This document shows positions 21,479 to 34,200 of a stretch of DNA of 64,000 bases, piece by piece. Position 1 is the first letter of the stretch, and each line of letters begins with the position of its first letter. This DNA is from Elephas maximus indicus (lineage: Eukaryota > Chordata > Mammalia > Proboscidea > Elephantidae): positions 52,370,001 through 52,434,000 of the forward strand of contig NC_064834.1 of NCBI RefSeq assembly GCF_024166365.1, read 5' to 3'. A program made the position numbers and the translations under genes. The notes below the pieces were generated by a model, which saw only the letters and a list, made by a program, of their open reading frames with translations, was not told the DNA's origin and ran no database searches.

Positions 21479-23640
21479 CTTCTTATTCCTTAAAATGAGC
21501 TGGAGTCGTTCTTATGAAAAGACCATTTTTGTGTCCTTAGCTGTTTTGGGCTGGGCTTCTTGGCCGGTGTTGTATAGACCTGTCACTTCCCGGTGGCTGG
21601 CCGAGGGCAGGCTTTCAGGCCTCTAAAAGGCTTTCAGGTGAAAGCAATGGCTGGTTGCCCTGAGTTCTTACGTCAGCTGGCAACTCTTCAGAAGGGAAGA
21701 CAAGAGTGGTTGCCCCTAACAAAAGGCCTAGGTGGATTTTGGAAGGTGATGCAAAGAAGAAAAGAGAGGGAAAACCCTGAATAAATAAATAAAATGTGTC
21801 CTAACTGTTCTGAGGACTCAATAAAACAATCATATCAAATATGAAGAGGCATAAATCTTGTGTCTGCACAGGTAACCTATTCAATTGCTTTTATTATCAC
21901 TCAGACTGCCTCCATTTATTACCGTTCACTGCCTGGGCAAAGGAGGCTGCATGGAGGGTGGTCTCCGGTGCAATCCTACACCCCAAGAGGCAACAATCAG
22001 CTCATACAGCCAGGGATTTCGATGGGAGTCCAGGAAGGGCCCATCTGTCTGCATGAAAACCAATCAATAACTCTGTAACCAGAGCTCTTGTCACAAGGAA
22101 ATGGACAACACAACAGTTCAATACAGGGGCCACAGGGGGAATTAGCCAAGTGGAGATGGGGCCAGGCAGGAGCAGCCTCTGGAAAAGGGAAACAGGGATA
22201 CCTGGAAAAGGGGACCTGGGGAGGAGTGGGGTTGCAACAGGGAGAGAAAAGCATTTGTGTACATACTGGCACAGGGAGAGGATTACTACACAAAGTAGAT
22301 CCAAGGAATGAGAGGCAACATTGGAAGTTAGAGTGGTAGGGAACATGCATTTTGGAGGGTAGCTGAGGAATGGGCTTGTTCTGATACACATGGGATGACG
22401 TGATTGTATATGTGACGATATGTACTTGTGGATGTATCTAGAGAAAGAGTAGCAATAGTAGTAACTGGTACAGAAGATGTATCCACCCTCCTCCCTGAGA
22501 GCCTGCATTCTGAACAGGGGGCTCCCTATGAGCCCACATGGAATGGGCTACTGCTTTCCAGGCTTCTCAGCAGGACTGATGAGGCACACCTTAAATCAGG
22601 GACCCCTTTGTCTGCTTCCAGCTTTCTAGATCTCCAGCTCTAGCTACTCTGCAACTTCGCCTCTGAATGCACAAGTCCACCCTTAACCCCTCCTCATTGC
22701 TACCTGTAGTTGGAGTTCTTATATTAAGAGGAAAATGTGTGTACTGGAAAGAATTCCTTCCTCATTTCCTGTTCTTTAAAAGAATGTGGCCAACGGTGTT
22801 AACCTGGCCTGCCAATTCTCTAAATCCCTGCTGGTTCTTCTCACACCTCCTCCATCCCTCTAAGCCAGGTGTCCAGACCTTGGGTTCTTACAAAGAAAGC
22901 AGCTACAGGTATAGGGTGTGCCCAGCTGTGGGGGTGCATCTAGAGAAGGTAGAGGGGCTCCTGACCAGTCTCAGGAGTGGGAAGCAATATCTTCTAACCA
23001 ATGCCCAAATAACAAGTGAAATATTGAAGAGGTGAAAAATTGAATCACTTTGGGTTTATCTATCTACTATTGAACTACAAATTGAGATGTTTTTCTCCTG
23101 TGGGGTGGGGTGTTTTGGTACTACACAGGCTCAAGTTTAATATCTTCATGATAGTTTAAGGCATATAGGTTGATATCTTCTGGGTGTGTGGATTTGCGTG
23201 TGTTGTGTGTGCCTACCTCTGCCTGCTCGTAGGTGAAGGGGCTCTGAGGCCAAGAGGAGGAAAGGGAGGAAGGCTCACAGGACAGGACCAGCAGTCACAG
23301 GCAAAGACTGAATCCCCTGTACTTTAGATCATTAGGGTCGATCAGCGAGGTAGCCACTGGGCCATTGGGAGGTGGCAGAGGGGTGGGTTAGTCCTCATTC
23401 CATAATTTAGGCAAACTGGTCTCAAATTTTCATTCAACTATTATTGTGCTATAGTGTAACCCTCTGGAGTCCAGTAAGAGGGGCCTTGCTACAACGATGC
23501 CATTGTGTAATGGAGAACTGTGTGATAAGTTGTCCATACTTGCTTTAACACTCGAGTCCCCAGCCCAGTTCACGGGTTTAGTTAGGGACCAACGGCATAA
23601 ACAAGGTGAGGTGAGAATATTGCTCCGTATAGCTAGGGGA

Positions 23641-23804
23641 GAGCCCTGGTGGTACAGCAGTTAAGAGCTCAGGCTGATAACCAAAAAGGTCGGCAGTTGA
23701 ATCCACCAGCCACTCCTTGGAAACCCAATGGGGCAGTTCTACTCTGTCGTATAGGGTCACTATGATTCAGAATTGACTCAATAGCAATGGATTTTTTTTA
23801 TATA
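23641..23804 (+). mobile_element. AfroSINE, short form, with perfect target duplication
   Basis: A full-length short-form copy from GAGCCCTGGTGGTACAGCAG to the ATTTTTTTTA tail. It is flanked by a perfect 13-base duplication, TATAGCTAGGGGA, at 23628-23640 and 23805-23817. Non-autonomous; mobilised by LINE-1-type machinery. Confidence 0.95.
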
Positions 23805-24210
23805 TATAGCTAGGGGAGGAAAGGATGAGGTAGGATGGAAGGGGGTGGAAGGAAAGGGAGAATGAGGACTGGAAGAGTAAGGACAGAGGTGATGGAGCTG
23901 ATGGTGAAAGGAAAGGTCTGGGAGCTGGCTTGGCCTTGATGGTTTGGGAATGCAGTACAGGGAATTTCAGAGTTGGGGGGAGGCTTGAAAAGGAGAGATA
24001 GGAGCCTGCTCCTCTGAGCCAAGGCTGTAGGTAGCCCTACAAGGTCTTGGAGGTGGTTGGAGGGAGCCAGAGCTCCAGGGTAGCTGGTAGTCTAAGTTGA
24101 AGGGGGTATAAGGAGAGGCCTAGAAAGTGGTAAAGGAGAAAAGAGGAGGGCGAGCCAGGGAGGAGAAAGGTGGGCAAGTTTCTGAACAGAAGCCCAAGCA
24201 GAGGAAGTGG

Positions 24211-24400
24211 CTTTGTTGTTGTTAGCGGCCATCTAGGTGATTTTTTGACTCATAGCAACCGCATGTGACAGAGTAGCACTGCCCCAAGGGGTTTTTTAGG
24301 CTGTAATCTTTATGGGAGCAGATCAGCAGGTCTTTCATCTGTGGTTCTGCTGGGTGGGTTCAATCCGCCAACTATTTGGTTAGCAGCTGAGTGCTTAACC
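24211..24400 (-). mobile_element. AfroSINE, long form
   Basis: The reverse complement carries the AfroSINE 5' block (minus-strand reading of GGTTAGCAGCTGAGTGC), the middle segment with CTTTATGGGAGCAGATC, and the 3' block near TTTTGACTCATAGCAACC. Diverged copy. Confidence 0.85.
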
Positions 24401-26240
24401 AGAAGACATGGCAGGGGGAGGTAAATTCACAGGGCTGGAGACTGTGTGGTTCCCTGGAGAGTGGAGTGGGGGAGCACAGGTGTGCACCTCAGCCGCCTGC
24501 ACCAGCCACACACTGCAAGGCAGGCCAGGGAGCTGTGAGCCTACTGCAGTGCAGTCACCAGCCTGGTCCCTGGCAGGCCGGAGCAGGGAAAGTGGGAGAA
24601 AGGCCAAGAGGAAGGGAGGGAAGTCCCTGTTTCCTGGGGGTTCCAGATTAGAGCCCCTCCATCCGTAGCCCTTTGGCCACTTTGCTATGGACTTCCTGTC
24701 TCAGCCCACACTTCTCTGTGGTGCTTTCCCTCTGCTGTGATTCAGAAATAAGAAGGCCATGATGGCAGCTCCTGGCAAGAGGAGGAGGCAGGGCTGCGTG
24801 ATGGGGCAGCAAGATGGAAAGGAACTTGCATCTACCTGGTAGACAGAGTAAGGTTGAGAAATCAGAGAGAAGGACGGGAGAGGCGTGGGGGAAGGGGCAG
24901 GGCAGGAAGGGAGCACAGAAGTGGCCCCAAGGCTTGAGCAAACAGAGTGAACACGGGCTGAGCATTCCCTGTTCCTGACGCTCCCGTGGGGACCTCTTGG
25001 TCTTTGCTGGGCCAGACTGCACAGTCCATATCTGGCAGGCAGGTGAAGGAGGCTGAAGGAGACCTGGAGCCTTGTGGGCAGCATCAGCCTAACAGGGCAC
25101 AGGGATGGTGAGGGAGGAGCCCTCATTCTGCCCCTTACCCTGTGACCTCCTCTCTCCTAATCCTAGAGGACAACGGGCTGTGCCTGCCATAATGTGTTAC
25201 CAAGAGAAGCTGGTAAGTGCATGTTGGGCTCCTCTGTGTGGCTCCATTTTGGGAAGAGTGTGTGGGTTGCTGGTATCTAGCTAAACCTGGCAAGCTGTCT
25301 AAACGGCCTGGCCTTGCAGGGAGCTCTCCAAGTGTCAGTCTTGTTGAACTGGGAGCTTCTGGTTTGCTGTTCAGAGGGCTTCTGGCTAAAGCAGTTGTTT
25401 GGTCCCAGAACAGAAGTTCCTGGCATCATCTGGAAGGCCTGCCTCTTTAGGGTGTTGGTGCACTTTACCAGGAGAGGGCAGGTTGAATGGATAGTAGCTG
25501 TTCTGATGGCTTGGTGAGTGGGTGTCCTGTCAGGAAGGCAGAGGGTCCTGTGTACGTGCCCACATCTGGGGGCATGGACACTGGTGAGCTATGTGCATTT
25601 GCTCTGCTGGCCATGAGTGTACTGAGTTGTGTAGTGGCTGGGGAGGTGGGTGTGTGTAATCCGTTGCATATGATGCTATAAAAGCTGGTACCAGTTGCTT
25701 GGCTTGTGTCTGCTAAGATCCTCCGTGTTTGGAAGGGACAAAGGTCAAGGTATTTATCCCTCTGATACCTTACCTCCCTACCCTCAGTCCCTTCCCCTTT
25801 TCCTTCCTCTTTCTTCTCCTTTTGATTATTACTCTGTTAGCTGGTTTGGGTTAGGAGGCCAATCTCAGCTGACTCTAATTAAAGAGTGAAGAGAATTTGA
25901 TAAGATAAGGAAGGCCATCCTTCCTCTAGGGACCAGCAGAGGTTTTATGTTCCCCTATGCCCTCTGCTTTCCTAAGGAGCTGACACTCAGTGGGCAGCAG
26001 ACTGTGACTGCCTGGCCTCAGGGAGAGCCAGAGGAAAAGAGGAAGGGTACTTGGGGTTGAGACTTGTGTTCCTTTCTCTAATCACTGTACGCCTAGGAGG
26101 GAAAGCCTAAGAGGGCACCAGATGAGAGAGGAAGAAAGGGTGGTAGAGAGACAGCAGAAGACAGGAGGAGAAAAGTGAGAGCCAGAGTGGTTGATGCTGA
26201 CCATTCCAGTGAAAGCTCAGTTTTTGGCCACAGAAATGGA

Positions 26241-26286
26241 CTGGGTGGGGTAGGGTGGGGTTTGGTGGGGTGGGGTGGGGGTGGGG
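26241..26286 (+). repeat. G-rich (GGGGT)n tract
   Basis: An imperfect GGGGT repeat with seven or more runs of at least three G, capable in principle of forming G-quadruplexes on the + strand. Confidence 0.85.
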
Positions 26287-26459
26287 TCTTTCTATTAGGC
26301 AAGAGGCTCTGTCTGCTGGGTTGAGCACGCAGCTCTAAGGTCCAGCTCGTCTGAGAAACAGCTTTCTCGCCCTCACTCTCGACTCACTGCTGCCCTTCCC
26401 CAGCACATACACATCTCCTTCCTCCCTGTTGAGCTTGGATCTGAGGACCAAGTAACCCC

Positions 26460-26725
26460 AGGAAAGCAGTGCAGATTCCATAAATGACCTCCCAGAACGG
26501 GTACGAAAAAAGTTGAGAGAAATTCATTTCATGGCCAGTGGCTGCTTAGAAAAGGCGATCCCAGCATACGAATGTGATAAATGTTAACTGAGCATTAATC
26601 GCATTAAAGAGGGCTCTATAAACTTTTCATTTCTAATTAAATTCATCCAGTGATGCTGCCCAAGCGAGTACTCTAGGCCTTTGCTTATGTGGAAAATTAA
26701 AATGCAAATATAATGGGATTTATTT
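26460..26725. promoter_or_regulatory. Candidate conserved enhancer in intron 3
   Basis: One of the clearest complex A/T-rich segments in the window. It contains GAGCATTAATCGCATTAAAG, CATTTCTAATTAAATTCATC and AAATTAAAATGCAAATATAA (a POU-like ATGCAAAT). It has no repeat signature and contrasts sharply with surrounding DNA. Enhancer function is inferred. Confidence 0.45.
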
Positions 26726-26995
26726 CCAGGAGTGGAGTGATGGGCTGGTCCCTCTGGCTACTGGTCTCTAGGCCTATTGGGTCAGATAACTGCTTCTTTG
26801 GGGGTGTTGTCCCCCTCAGGACAGATTCTGATGTGAAGGGGAAGGCCAGAGTTCAAGGTCAAAGAGAGTTAGAAGTGGGGAGAAGATGTGGAAAGAATTG
26901 AAGAGAAGGAGAAAAAGGCATTAGATGGATGGCCTAGGATTACAGGGAGGCATTTCTTGGTTCCCCTCACCCAATTCACACCTTCTAAGAGAATA

Positions 26996-27143
26996 AAAGC
27001 CCTGGCTGCTAACCAGAAGGCCGGCAGTTCAAATCCACTACCGGCTCTTTGGAAACCTTATGGGGCAGTTCCACTCTGTCCTATAGGGTCACTATGAGTT
27101 GAAACTGACTTGATGACAGTGGGTTTGCTTTTCTGGTTTTTGA
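26996..27143 (+). mobile_element. AfroSINE, short form, 5' truncated (first of a pair)
   Basis: Starts within the A-box region (AAAGCCCTGGCTGC) and runs through GGCCGGCAGTTCAAATCC to the GGGTTTGCTTTT tail. The target duplication TAAGAGAATA is at 26986-26995 and 27144-27153. The next AfroSINE begins 13 bases later. Confidence 0.9.
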
Positions 27144-27155
27144 TAAGAGAATAGA

Positions 27156-27384
27156 AAGGAGCCCTGGTGACTCAGTGGCTAAGAACTTGGCTGCTAACTG
27201 AAAGATCGGTGGTTCGAAACCACCAGCTGCTCCATGGGAGGAGGATGTGGCAGTCTGCTTTCATAAAGATCACAGACTTGGAAACCCTATGGAGCGGTTT
27301 TACTCTGTCCTACCTGGTCACTATGTGTCAGGATCTACTTGATGGCAATGGTTTTTTGTTTTGCTTTGTTTGTTTTTTTTTTTT
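27156..27384 (+). mobile_element. AfroSINE, long form (second of a pair)
   Basis: A full-length long form, GGAGCCCTGGTGACTCAG to a T-rich tail, keeping the middle segment GAGGATGTGGCAGTCTGC. The flank AGAGAACAGA at 27385-27394 matches AGAGAATAGA at 27146-27155 with one difference, so it shares its target site with the preceding copy. Confidence 0.9.
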
Positions 27385-27689
27385 AGAGAACAGACCCCAA
27401 AACCTTGCTTGTCAATTATACCATCTCAAACCCCATCTGCAGCTCTGGATGAAGGGTGTGCGTAGGAGGGAGAATTTGGAGGAAGCAGCCCTGCCAGACA
27501 TGTGTGGGCCTGCTCCTAAAAGAACTGAGTGCTCATCAGGAGAGCGGGTCCAGGGCCTGGATTTATCTCCAGCTCTTCGAGGGTTAGCTGCTGTCCACAT
27601 CATGATTTCACTGGGCTCTTCCTGTTGGTGCCGAGCAGCATTGACACAGAGCAATGGAGCATAGAGGCATAACCTGAGGAGGACATTGT

Positions 27690-27900
27690 GCATGCAAACC
27701 CGCCCGCATGCATCTCTCTCATATGCAGAGAGAGCGGTTGCTCATAAGAATAAACAAATATACCTTGCAAGGAGTCCTTTAGTGCCTTGATCCCTTTGAT
27801 AAAAGTGGTAATCCTAAATGCTATTGAATGGAACGATCTAAAGTTCCTGTTTACTAAAACATAAATAAACTCGAGGGAAGAGAGAACCTGGGTAAGAAAA
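27690..27900. promoter_or_regulatory. Candidate conserved element in intron 3
   Basis: Complex non-repetitive DNA with CCCTTTGATAAAAGTGG (TCF/LEF-like CTTTGAT), AAAACATAAATAAACTCG and a small inverted repeat CTCTCTC/GAGAGAG near 27714. Function is inferred. Confidence 0.27.
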
Positions 27901-29029
27901 GCCATTTGAGTAGATCAGTTAGAGACACTGAAAGATAGCTCTGCAGCTGTATGGATGAGGCAGTTGTAAATAGCATTAAAAAGTAGAGAGAGAAAGAAAA
28001 TGGAGTTGGGAGAGATGATAAAAGGCAGAGCCCTAAATCACAAATAGGGGTAAATGTACAGAGTCACAAACCAGATTTACTCCAAGCTTTGCAAAATCTA
28101 CAGCTTGGACTGAAAATCCGTAGATACCAAGTGCACAGGCAGGCATCTGGAGAGTGGATGAGGCCATGTCAGCACATAAAAGGCTGGATTGGCCGCAATG
28201 TGGCCAAACTACTCTCTGGGCTGGACACTGGGATGGGATTGATCCATCGGTTGTGCCGTGCAGGGATCTGATTGGGCAGGGCTCTGTAGACAGTCAAGGG
28301 TACAGCCTTACCACATTTTCAAAGGTCTTTAAGCACATGAGTCTCTTGTGAGCTGGATCCATGTTCTAATGGATCTCCAAGGTAGCAACTCATTCCTGGA
28401 ACGGAGTCTGCTTGACTGGTTTTGTCGAATAGCTACTACCCCGGTCCTCTTTAGTCTGTTTTATTCTGGGTTATTCTTTTCCTCTTTAGTGTTCACTTAT
28501 GTCTCTTGGAAATGCATGAGCACTTGCTGACAAACAGGTTAATGACTGTGGCAACTCCCATAGATCTGGATGAAAACCAAGAACTTTAGTCAATTTTCTA
28601 TAGAGGTTGTCAATATGAAGCCAACTATCTGGCAATTTAGAAACATTCACATCATTAATTGAATGTCTCAGTTTTTATTCAGGCACAGAATCAACACCTG
28701 TTTTGAGAGAAAAATATTTAAGGAAACAAAGTGATGTGTTTAGAAAGCATCTTTGATGCATTTGGGTCTGATCTCTGGTCTGAAGGGAGAATGGGCCTGG
28801 CCATAAAGTCAGGTGGAGAACTAGTGGGGACAGCATTTAGTGTCTGAACAGTCATAGCTGTTGGGCACTTCCCTTGCCCTGCAAGTTGGTCTGGACGGCA
28901 AATAGCTTTGCCCAACTAAACTTCAGCCGTCCATTCGGCCTGGTTTTGATAAGAGAAACATCTTAGGTGAGAATATCAGGGTTCTTGATAGATATGATTT
29001 TTCATTCATTTATTCTTTCATTCATCTAT

Positions 29030-29345
29030 TCAAAAAATCTTTACTGAGCACCTACTATATGCCAGGCAATTCGTATGAAGCCATATGGTGTAGCGTAAGA
29101 AAGCCTGGGGCTCTGGGAAGAGACTATCTCTGGTTTCACTACTCAGCAGGCTACATGGTTATGAGCAAACTTCCTATCCTCTCTGGATCTCTGTTTCCTT
29201 ACCCATAATATGAGAATAATCATGAGCTATCTCATAGGTTCTCATAAGGGTTAAATGAGCTAATCTAGTAAACCTTCTTAGAGTCGTGCCTGGTAGGTAT
29301 TAAGTACTCAATCAATATTATTATTGCAACAATAATCATCAAGTG
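29030..29345 (+). repeat. Old dispersed repeat followed by MIR
   Basis: A segment with TGAGCACCTACTATATGCC (a common old mammalian repeat) is followed by a MIR-like body: TTATGAGCAAACTTCC, GGTTAAATGAGC and GTACTCAATCAATATTATT, in the order of the MIR consensus. Confidence 0.65.
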
Positions 29346-31049
29346 TATATTTCTTGTTATGTGTCTTTATCGATGTGTGTGGGTTCTGGTTTGTGTGTGC
29401 ATAAACATTGAAATCTTTCAAATAAAAAGGCTTGAGGAGTCAAAAGAATATTTTGTGAGTGGGATTGTGTACCATGAATGCCACTGAGATTTAGAAAGGG
29501 AGCCTGCTCTGTATACTTCCAGAAATAAAACACTGTGATTTAGTTATCTGACCACTGGACAGAATTAGTCAATAGCTGCCCCCTTTGTCCACTTTCATTT
29601 GACAGCCAGCCTCTGTGGACATGAGTGTGTGTGTGAGTGTCTGTGTGTATATGTGTGAATTTGTATGACTGTCCACGCCTTCTCTGAGGTGAGCCTACTA
29701 TTGCTTGAAGAGTTGAAAGTTGGCTTTTTCAGGGCTTCATGGCATTTTCATGGGTTGTGGTACTTTGCATTTTGTAGTTTTTTTTTTTTTTAGGATCAAA
29801 TGGTAGTGGAAAAGTCTTTATGTGATGGCTTTAAAGAGTTCTTCTGATTCTTAAATGTCATAGAAGGAAGAGGAAAGGAAGGTAAACAATAACAGGAGAT
29901 GAGAGGAGAGAAAAGGGAGATAAGACAAAACATGAAAAAAGAAGGAGAAGCGAGCAAATATTTGACAAATTCAAACCAAACCTGTCTACTGTTGTCCCAA
30001 CGATCTGGATATTCCCGGGATGCATGGAAGTTTGAGAATCGTTGTTGTTTCAGAGCTAAGGAATCAAGGACTTAAAAAAAATTTTTTTTCAGGAGAAGAA
30101 AACCTAGTTTGGTCTTAATTTAGTTGGTGTAATAGCTCGGAGTAACCGGATAACTGCAAATTCTGCTGTTTACTCTGTGCCCAACAAGAGCAAAGATGGA
30201 CACTGAAGTTTTCCCCAGACTCACAATAAATGATATGTTTCTGGCTCCCCATCTTTATGGGGAGTTCGATGGAATGAGGCTAAGGCCCAAAACCATTCTT
30301 TCCTGAGTTCTCCTTGCCCGTGTAACTTAAGATATGGCAGGTAGGGCGCATGCCCTGGGCGCCACTTGAGGAGGGCTGCTAATGAGCAGTTTCGATTGGC
30401 CAACTGTGAAAACTCATTCAGCAATGTAAAACTAATTGTTAGAGGCACTATTTTCTGTAGCTAGGCCCCTGCCCTTTGGCCTAGTCAGGTAACCAAGCTC
30501 AACTCAAGGGCTGCTAGAAGATCCACACCCAAATGCCTTAACATTCACTTATCTGATACCGTTCTTCCTTCTTCCTTAGTTCCCAAATTTAATACCTAGA
30601 TTCCACTATTCCTCATTTAGACCATTAGCTGGCAAAGGTCCTGATTTTTTTTTAAATGAGAGTGTAGATCTTTTAAGTGAGCTCATTTTGAATTCTGAGG
30701 GCTCAATCATGTTTAAAAATTTTTGTAAGGATAGAACACGTATGAGGGCCACCATCTTCTTTTATGCCGTGTCATCACCACAGGGCTGGATGCAGCCCTC
30801 TGTACGGAGATGGGCAGTGGTGAACTCTATCACCCCCCTTCCCCTGCAGCTGTACAAATAAACTAGAAGGCCAAGGAGAGAGCTGCCTTCTGCCCAGCCC
30901 TGCTTGACTGCAGCTTTTCCACTTTTCTCCTTAAAACACACCACACACACATATATGCACCCTGATTTATTTTGGAATTTTATGTCCCTTAGCACACACA
31001 TGTACACGTATGTACACATGCTTAGGCTGATCTTATTATGTCTTTATAG

Positions 31050-31300
31050 TAATAATAATAATAATAACTAACAAGTGCTTACTGAACTAGGAACTGTTCT
31101 ATGCATGTTACATGTATTAACTGATTTAAACCTCATAAACAACCCCACAGGACTTTATAGGATTGTTTCTAGATGAGGTAACTGGAGTACAGAGAAGTTA
31201 AATAACTTGCCCAAGGTCACAGGCTAAGTAGCAGAGCTGGGATTTGAACCTGTGCAGTACTGGCTCTGAAATCCACATGCTTATCCATTACACCATACTA
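31050..31300 (-). repeat. MIR, nearly full length
   Basis: Read on the minus strand this follows the MIR consensus closely: AACCTCATAAACAACCCCAC, GAAGTTAAATAACTTGCCC, AAGGTCACAGGCTAAGTAGC and GGGATTTGAACCTG. It begins beside a (TAA)n tract at 31047-31067. Confidence 0.85.
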
Positions 31301-31959
31301 TATATCAACCTTGTATCAAAGGAACTGCAGGCATGTGTCATCTTTTGAAGAGCTCTATATATTTTGCAGTCTCATGTTCAGCTATATATTCATACATTTA
31401 CTTGTAAGCTCAGAACAAGGACCCTGTGCCTTAATAGAAAGTCCTGCCAAGTCCATGTGTGCCTGTGGTCTTCCATGACCTGTGAATGCAGATCACTGCT
31501 GAGCCCTATCATCTGGGAATACTGGGAAGTAAGAATATGCTGATGGGCACAGCCACATAGTGGAACAGACTGGGGATTCTTGGAACTAGCGATCATGTTG
31601 TTATTCCCATTGAGACTGGGGAATTTACTCCCATTCATTCTCCTCTAGTCCCAGCAGGGATCTAGACTCTCAACAGGCATAGGGCTTAGCCTAGGGATTT
31701 AATTTAAAATTAAACAGAGGAAGAGAAAGTGGCACCAGGACTTGTACTAGTGAAGTGCAGCCAAAGCTGTTCAGCGGAGCAGGGGCAACTTCTAGTAGCC
31801 AAGCCATCTCTGGATTTGCTTCCAAGAAAAATAGACCTACACATTTGGACATCAAGAAGAGATTTGTCCTGCATCTCTAGAATCTTCCCTCTGGAAAGAA
31901 GCAGTGCAAATGACCAGGCCAGAGTAAGCTAGAAAGCTGAAGGATGGGCCCTCTTACCC

Positions 31960-32500
31960 ACAGCCATACCAATAAAAAAAAAAAAAGGCAATTAAAGCAA
32001 TGACCGAATCACACACCACCACCCAAATCCAACATCGTTACTCAACCCATTTTACCAAGGAGACATCCATTAACCTAATCTCTGAGACATACATTGTAGA
32101 AAAAAAAAAAAAAAAGATGCTGATATGATCAACGAACATAATTCAAAGCAGAAACACAGCCACTGTCACCAAACAATACTCAAATTCCTCCAACTCAGTG
32201 TTACACAAAGTGCAGTCACCTTGATACAATACTACAAAACACCAAGTAACAAACCTTCAGCCAGCTGCCAGAATGCACTGGCACAATGCAGTACACGGTA
32301 ACACACAACACAATTCAAATGCCCCATCCCACAGGCACACCCACATGCAAAGACTGAAATCAGATCGCCATCTGAGCAATGACGGGCACTGGTCAAGCAC
32401 TCACAGCGATGGAACCAGCCAGGCAACATCTAACAGTGCAATGCCTTCTGCACAACCAACAGCAGCCTCCCCAACCCCAGCACACTCCTGATCCCCAGGC
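31960..32500 (+). other. A/C-rich strand-asymmetric tract
   Basis: About 540 bases are poor in G and T on the + strand and rich in A and C, for example CACACACCACCACCCAAATC, with poly(A) runs at 31975-31987 and near 32100. No coding signal or clear repeat unit was recognised. It may be a decayed (CA)-rich repeat or an exon of an unknown transcript. Confidence 0.5.
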
Positions 32501-32804
32501 ACAGGGAAGCCTGCGGGAAAGCAGCAGCTCCAGCCCCTTTCTCCTGCAGCTAGATGTGCCCAGGCCAATGTCCCCAGGCTCTCATTGCTGGTAAGAGAGT
32601 AAACTGTCCCCTGAGCCTGCTTCCGGACACAGGACAAATCAGCTCTATCTTGGTTGGGGGTTTAATAAGACTTTGCTGTTACAGAAAATGACAGAGCTCC
32701 AGGGAGCAAGGGAAAGGTGGCGGAGGGCCTCGCCAAGCTGGGTGCAGGAATTCCCCTTCCTCCACCAAGCCCTGCCTTCTGGGGCCATTCCAGAGCTGAA
32801 GCCC

Positions 32805-33010
32805 TCTTGCTGGGTGTTCACTGAGTATCGATTCAGTCTGCAAGCAATTTTAATATTTCTTCAGGGACTTTCCAGCCACAGCACAAGTCATTAATTCACC
32901 CTCCCAAATTGCTTATTCAATAGCAGGAACATGGCTCCTGAATAAAGTCCCAGAATTTATGTGACTCGCACGAGTCAGGAGGTCAAACAACTGTTATGGA
33001 GCGAAGTTAA
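32805..33010. promoter_or_regulatory. Candidate conserved element in intron 3
   Basis: Complex segment with GCAAGCAATTTTAATATTTC, AAGTCATTAATTCACC and TTGCTTATTCAATAGC, without repeat features. Called on composition. Confidence 0.35.
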
Positions 33011-33892
33011 AAATCCAAATAAAATATTGACACTTTTTTTTTGGGGGGGGAAGCAAAGGTATTTAAAATAGGTTTTTGTTTGCAATGCCCCCAGGATAAA
33101 GAATGGAAGGAGACTGAAGACAAGTTGGAGTTTATAAAATCAATGGAATTTATTGCACATCTACTTGGCATTTAATAATTCTCTCATTTCCACATCCCCC
33201 ACACCACCACCCTGTCCTGGCCATAGACAGAGAGACACACAGGTACACAAACGCACATTTACTCATATCGATACCAGTGCATGGGCCAACATAAAAACAC
33301 AGTTGTGATGTGAGCGTCTTGAAGACCCTGGGAAGGGAACAGTGATGAGTGTAGAGTCGTGTGTGACTGTGGCTTACACATTTGACCAAAACAGGCATGC
33401 TGGGCAAATCTTCCTGAGCTAGGTTTTGATAAATATATTCAGCATCATAAATCCTGGATCAACGCACTAGAACAGACATGAATATAAAGATACGTGAATC
33501 ATAGAAATAGTCTGCAGAAATACAGAACGTGGAGAGACACATCTGTATGCAGTCTCCCCCACAATCATATGCATGAGCAACTATATAATTTGGAAAACCT
33601 ACCCCCAAAACCTACCAGTGCATGTAAAATACACTGAAATCCATAGTCACTTAACCTAAGATTGTGGCTGGTTTGTACCACACACATGATGCTTATCAAA
33701 TACAACCGTGGCACATACGTGGGAGTGGGTAAGCACGGTTAGTATCACAGGTACATGTGATCTCTGTTAATCGTCTCTGTATGTTTCCTCAGTTGTCTAG
33801 ATCATGGATGTGAAAAGACTGAAGGGAAAATTTACTCACGCCCAAATAGTTAATAAAATGCAAAGAAATATTAATATAGAAATTTTCAGAAG

Positions 33893-34200
33893 TAATATGG
33901 TTCAGTGTACAGATATTGGAGTCCCAGGATAGGATCCAAAGTCTGGCTCCGCTGTTATTAAGCATGTGACCTTGAGCAATTTGCTTAGCCTTTCCATTGC
34001 CTCTTTGGTAAAAGAGAGAACATGCTCATTTGTAGAGTTGTGGGTAGGATTTGAATGGGAAGATGCATTTATTACAGAAGAAGCAATTCATATTCACTAC
34101 ATGACAGGCACTGTATGAATATTCACTATGACAAGCAGTATATGAATAAGAAATATTCACTATATTAAATATCAAATAAATGTTAGTTATTACTTTTACT
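33893..34200 (+). repeat. MIR copy
   Basis: Follows the MIR order: TGGAGTCCCAGGATAGG, AAGCATGTGACCTTGAGCAA, ACAGGCACTG and AATAAATGTTAGTTATTAC. Diverged. Confidence 0.7.
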
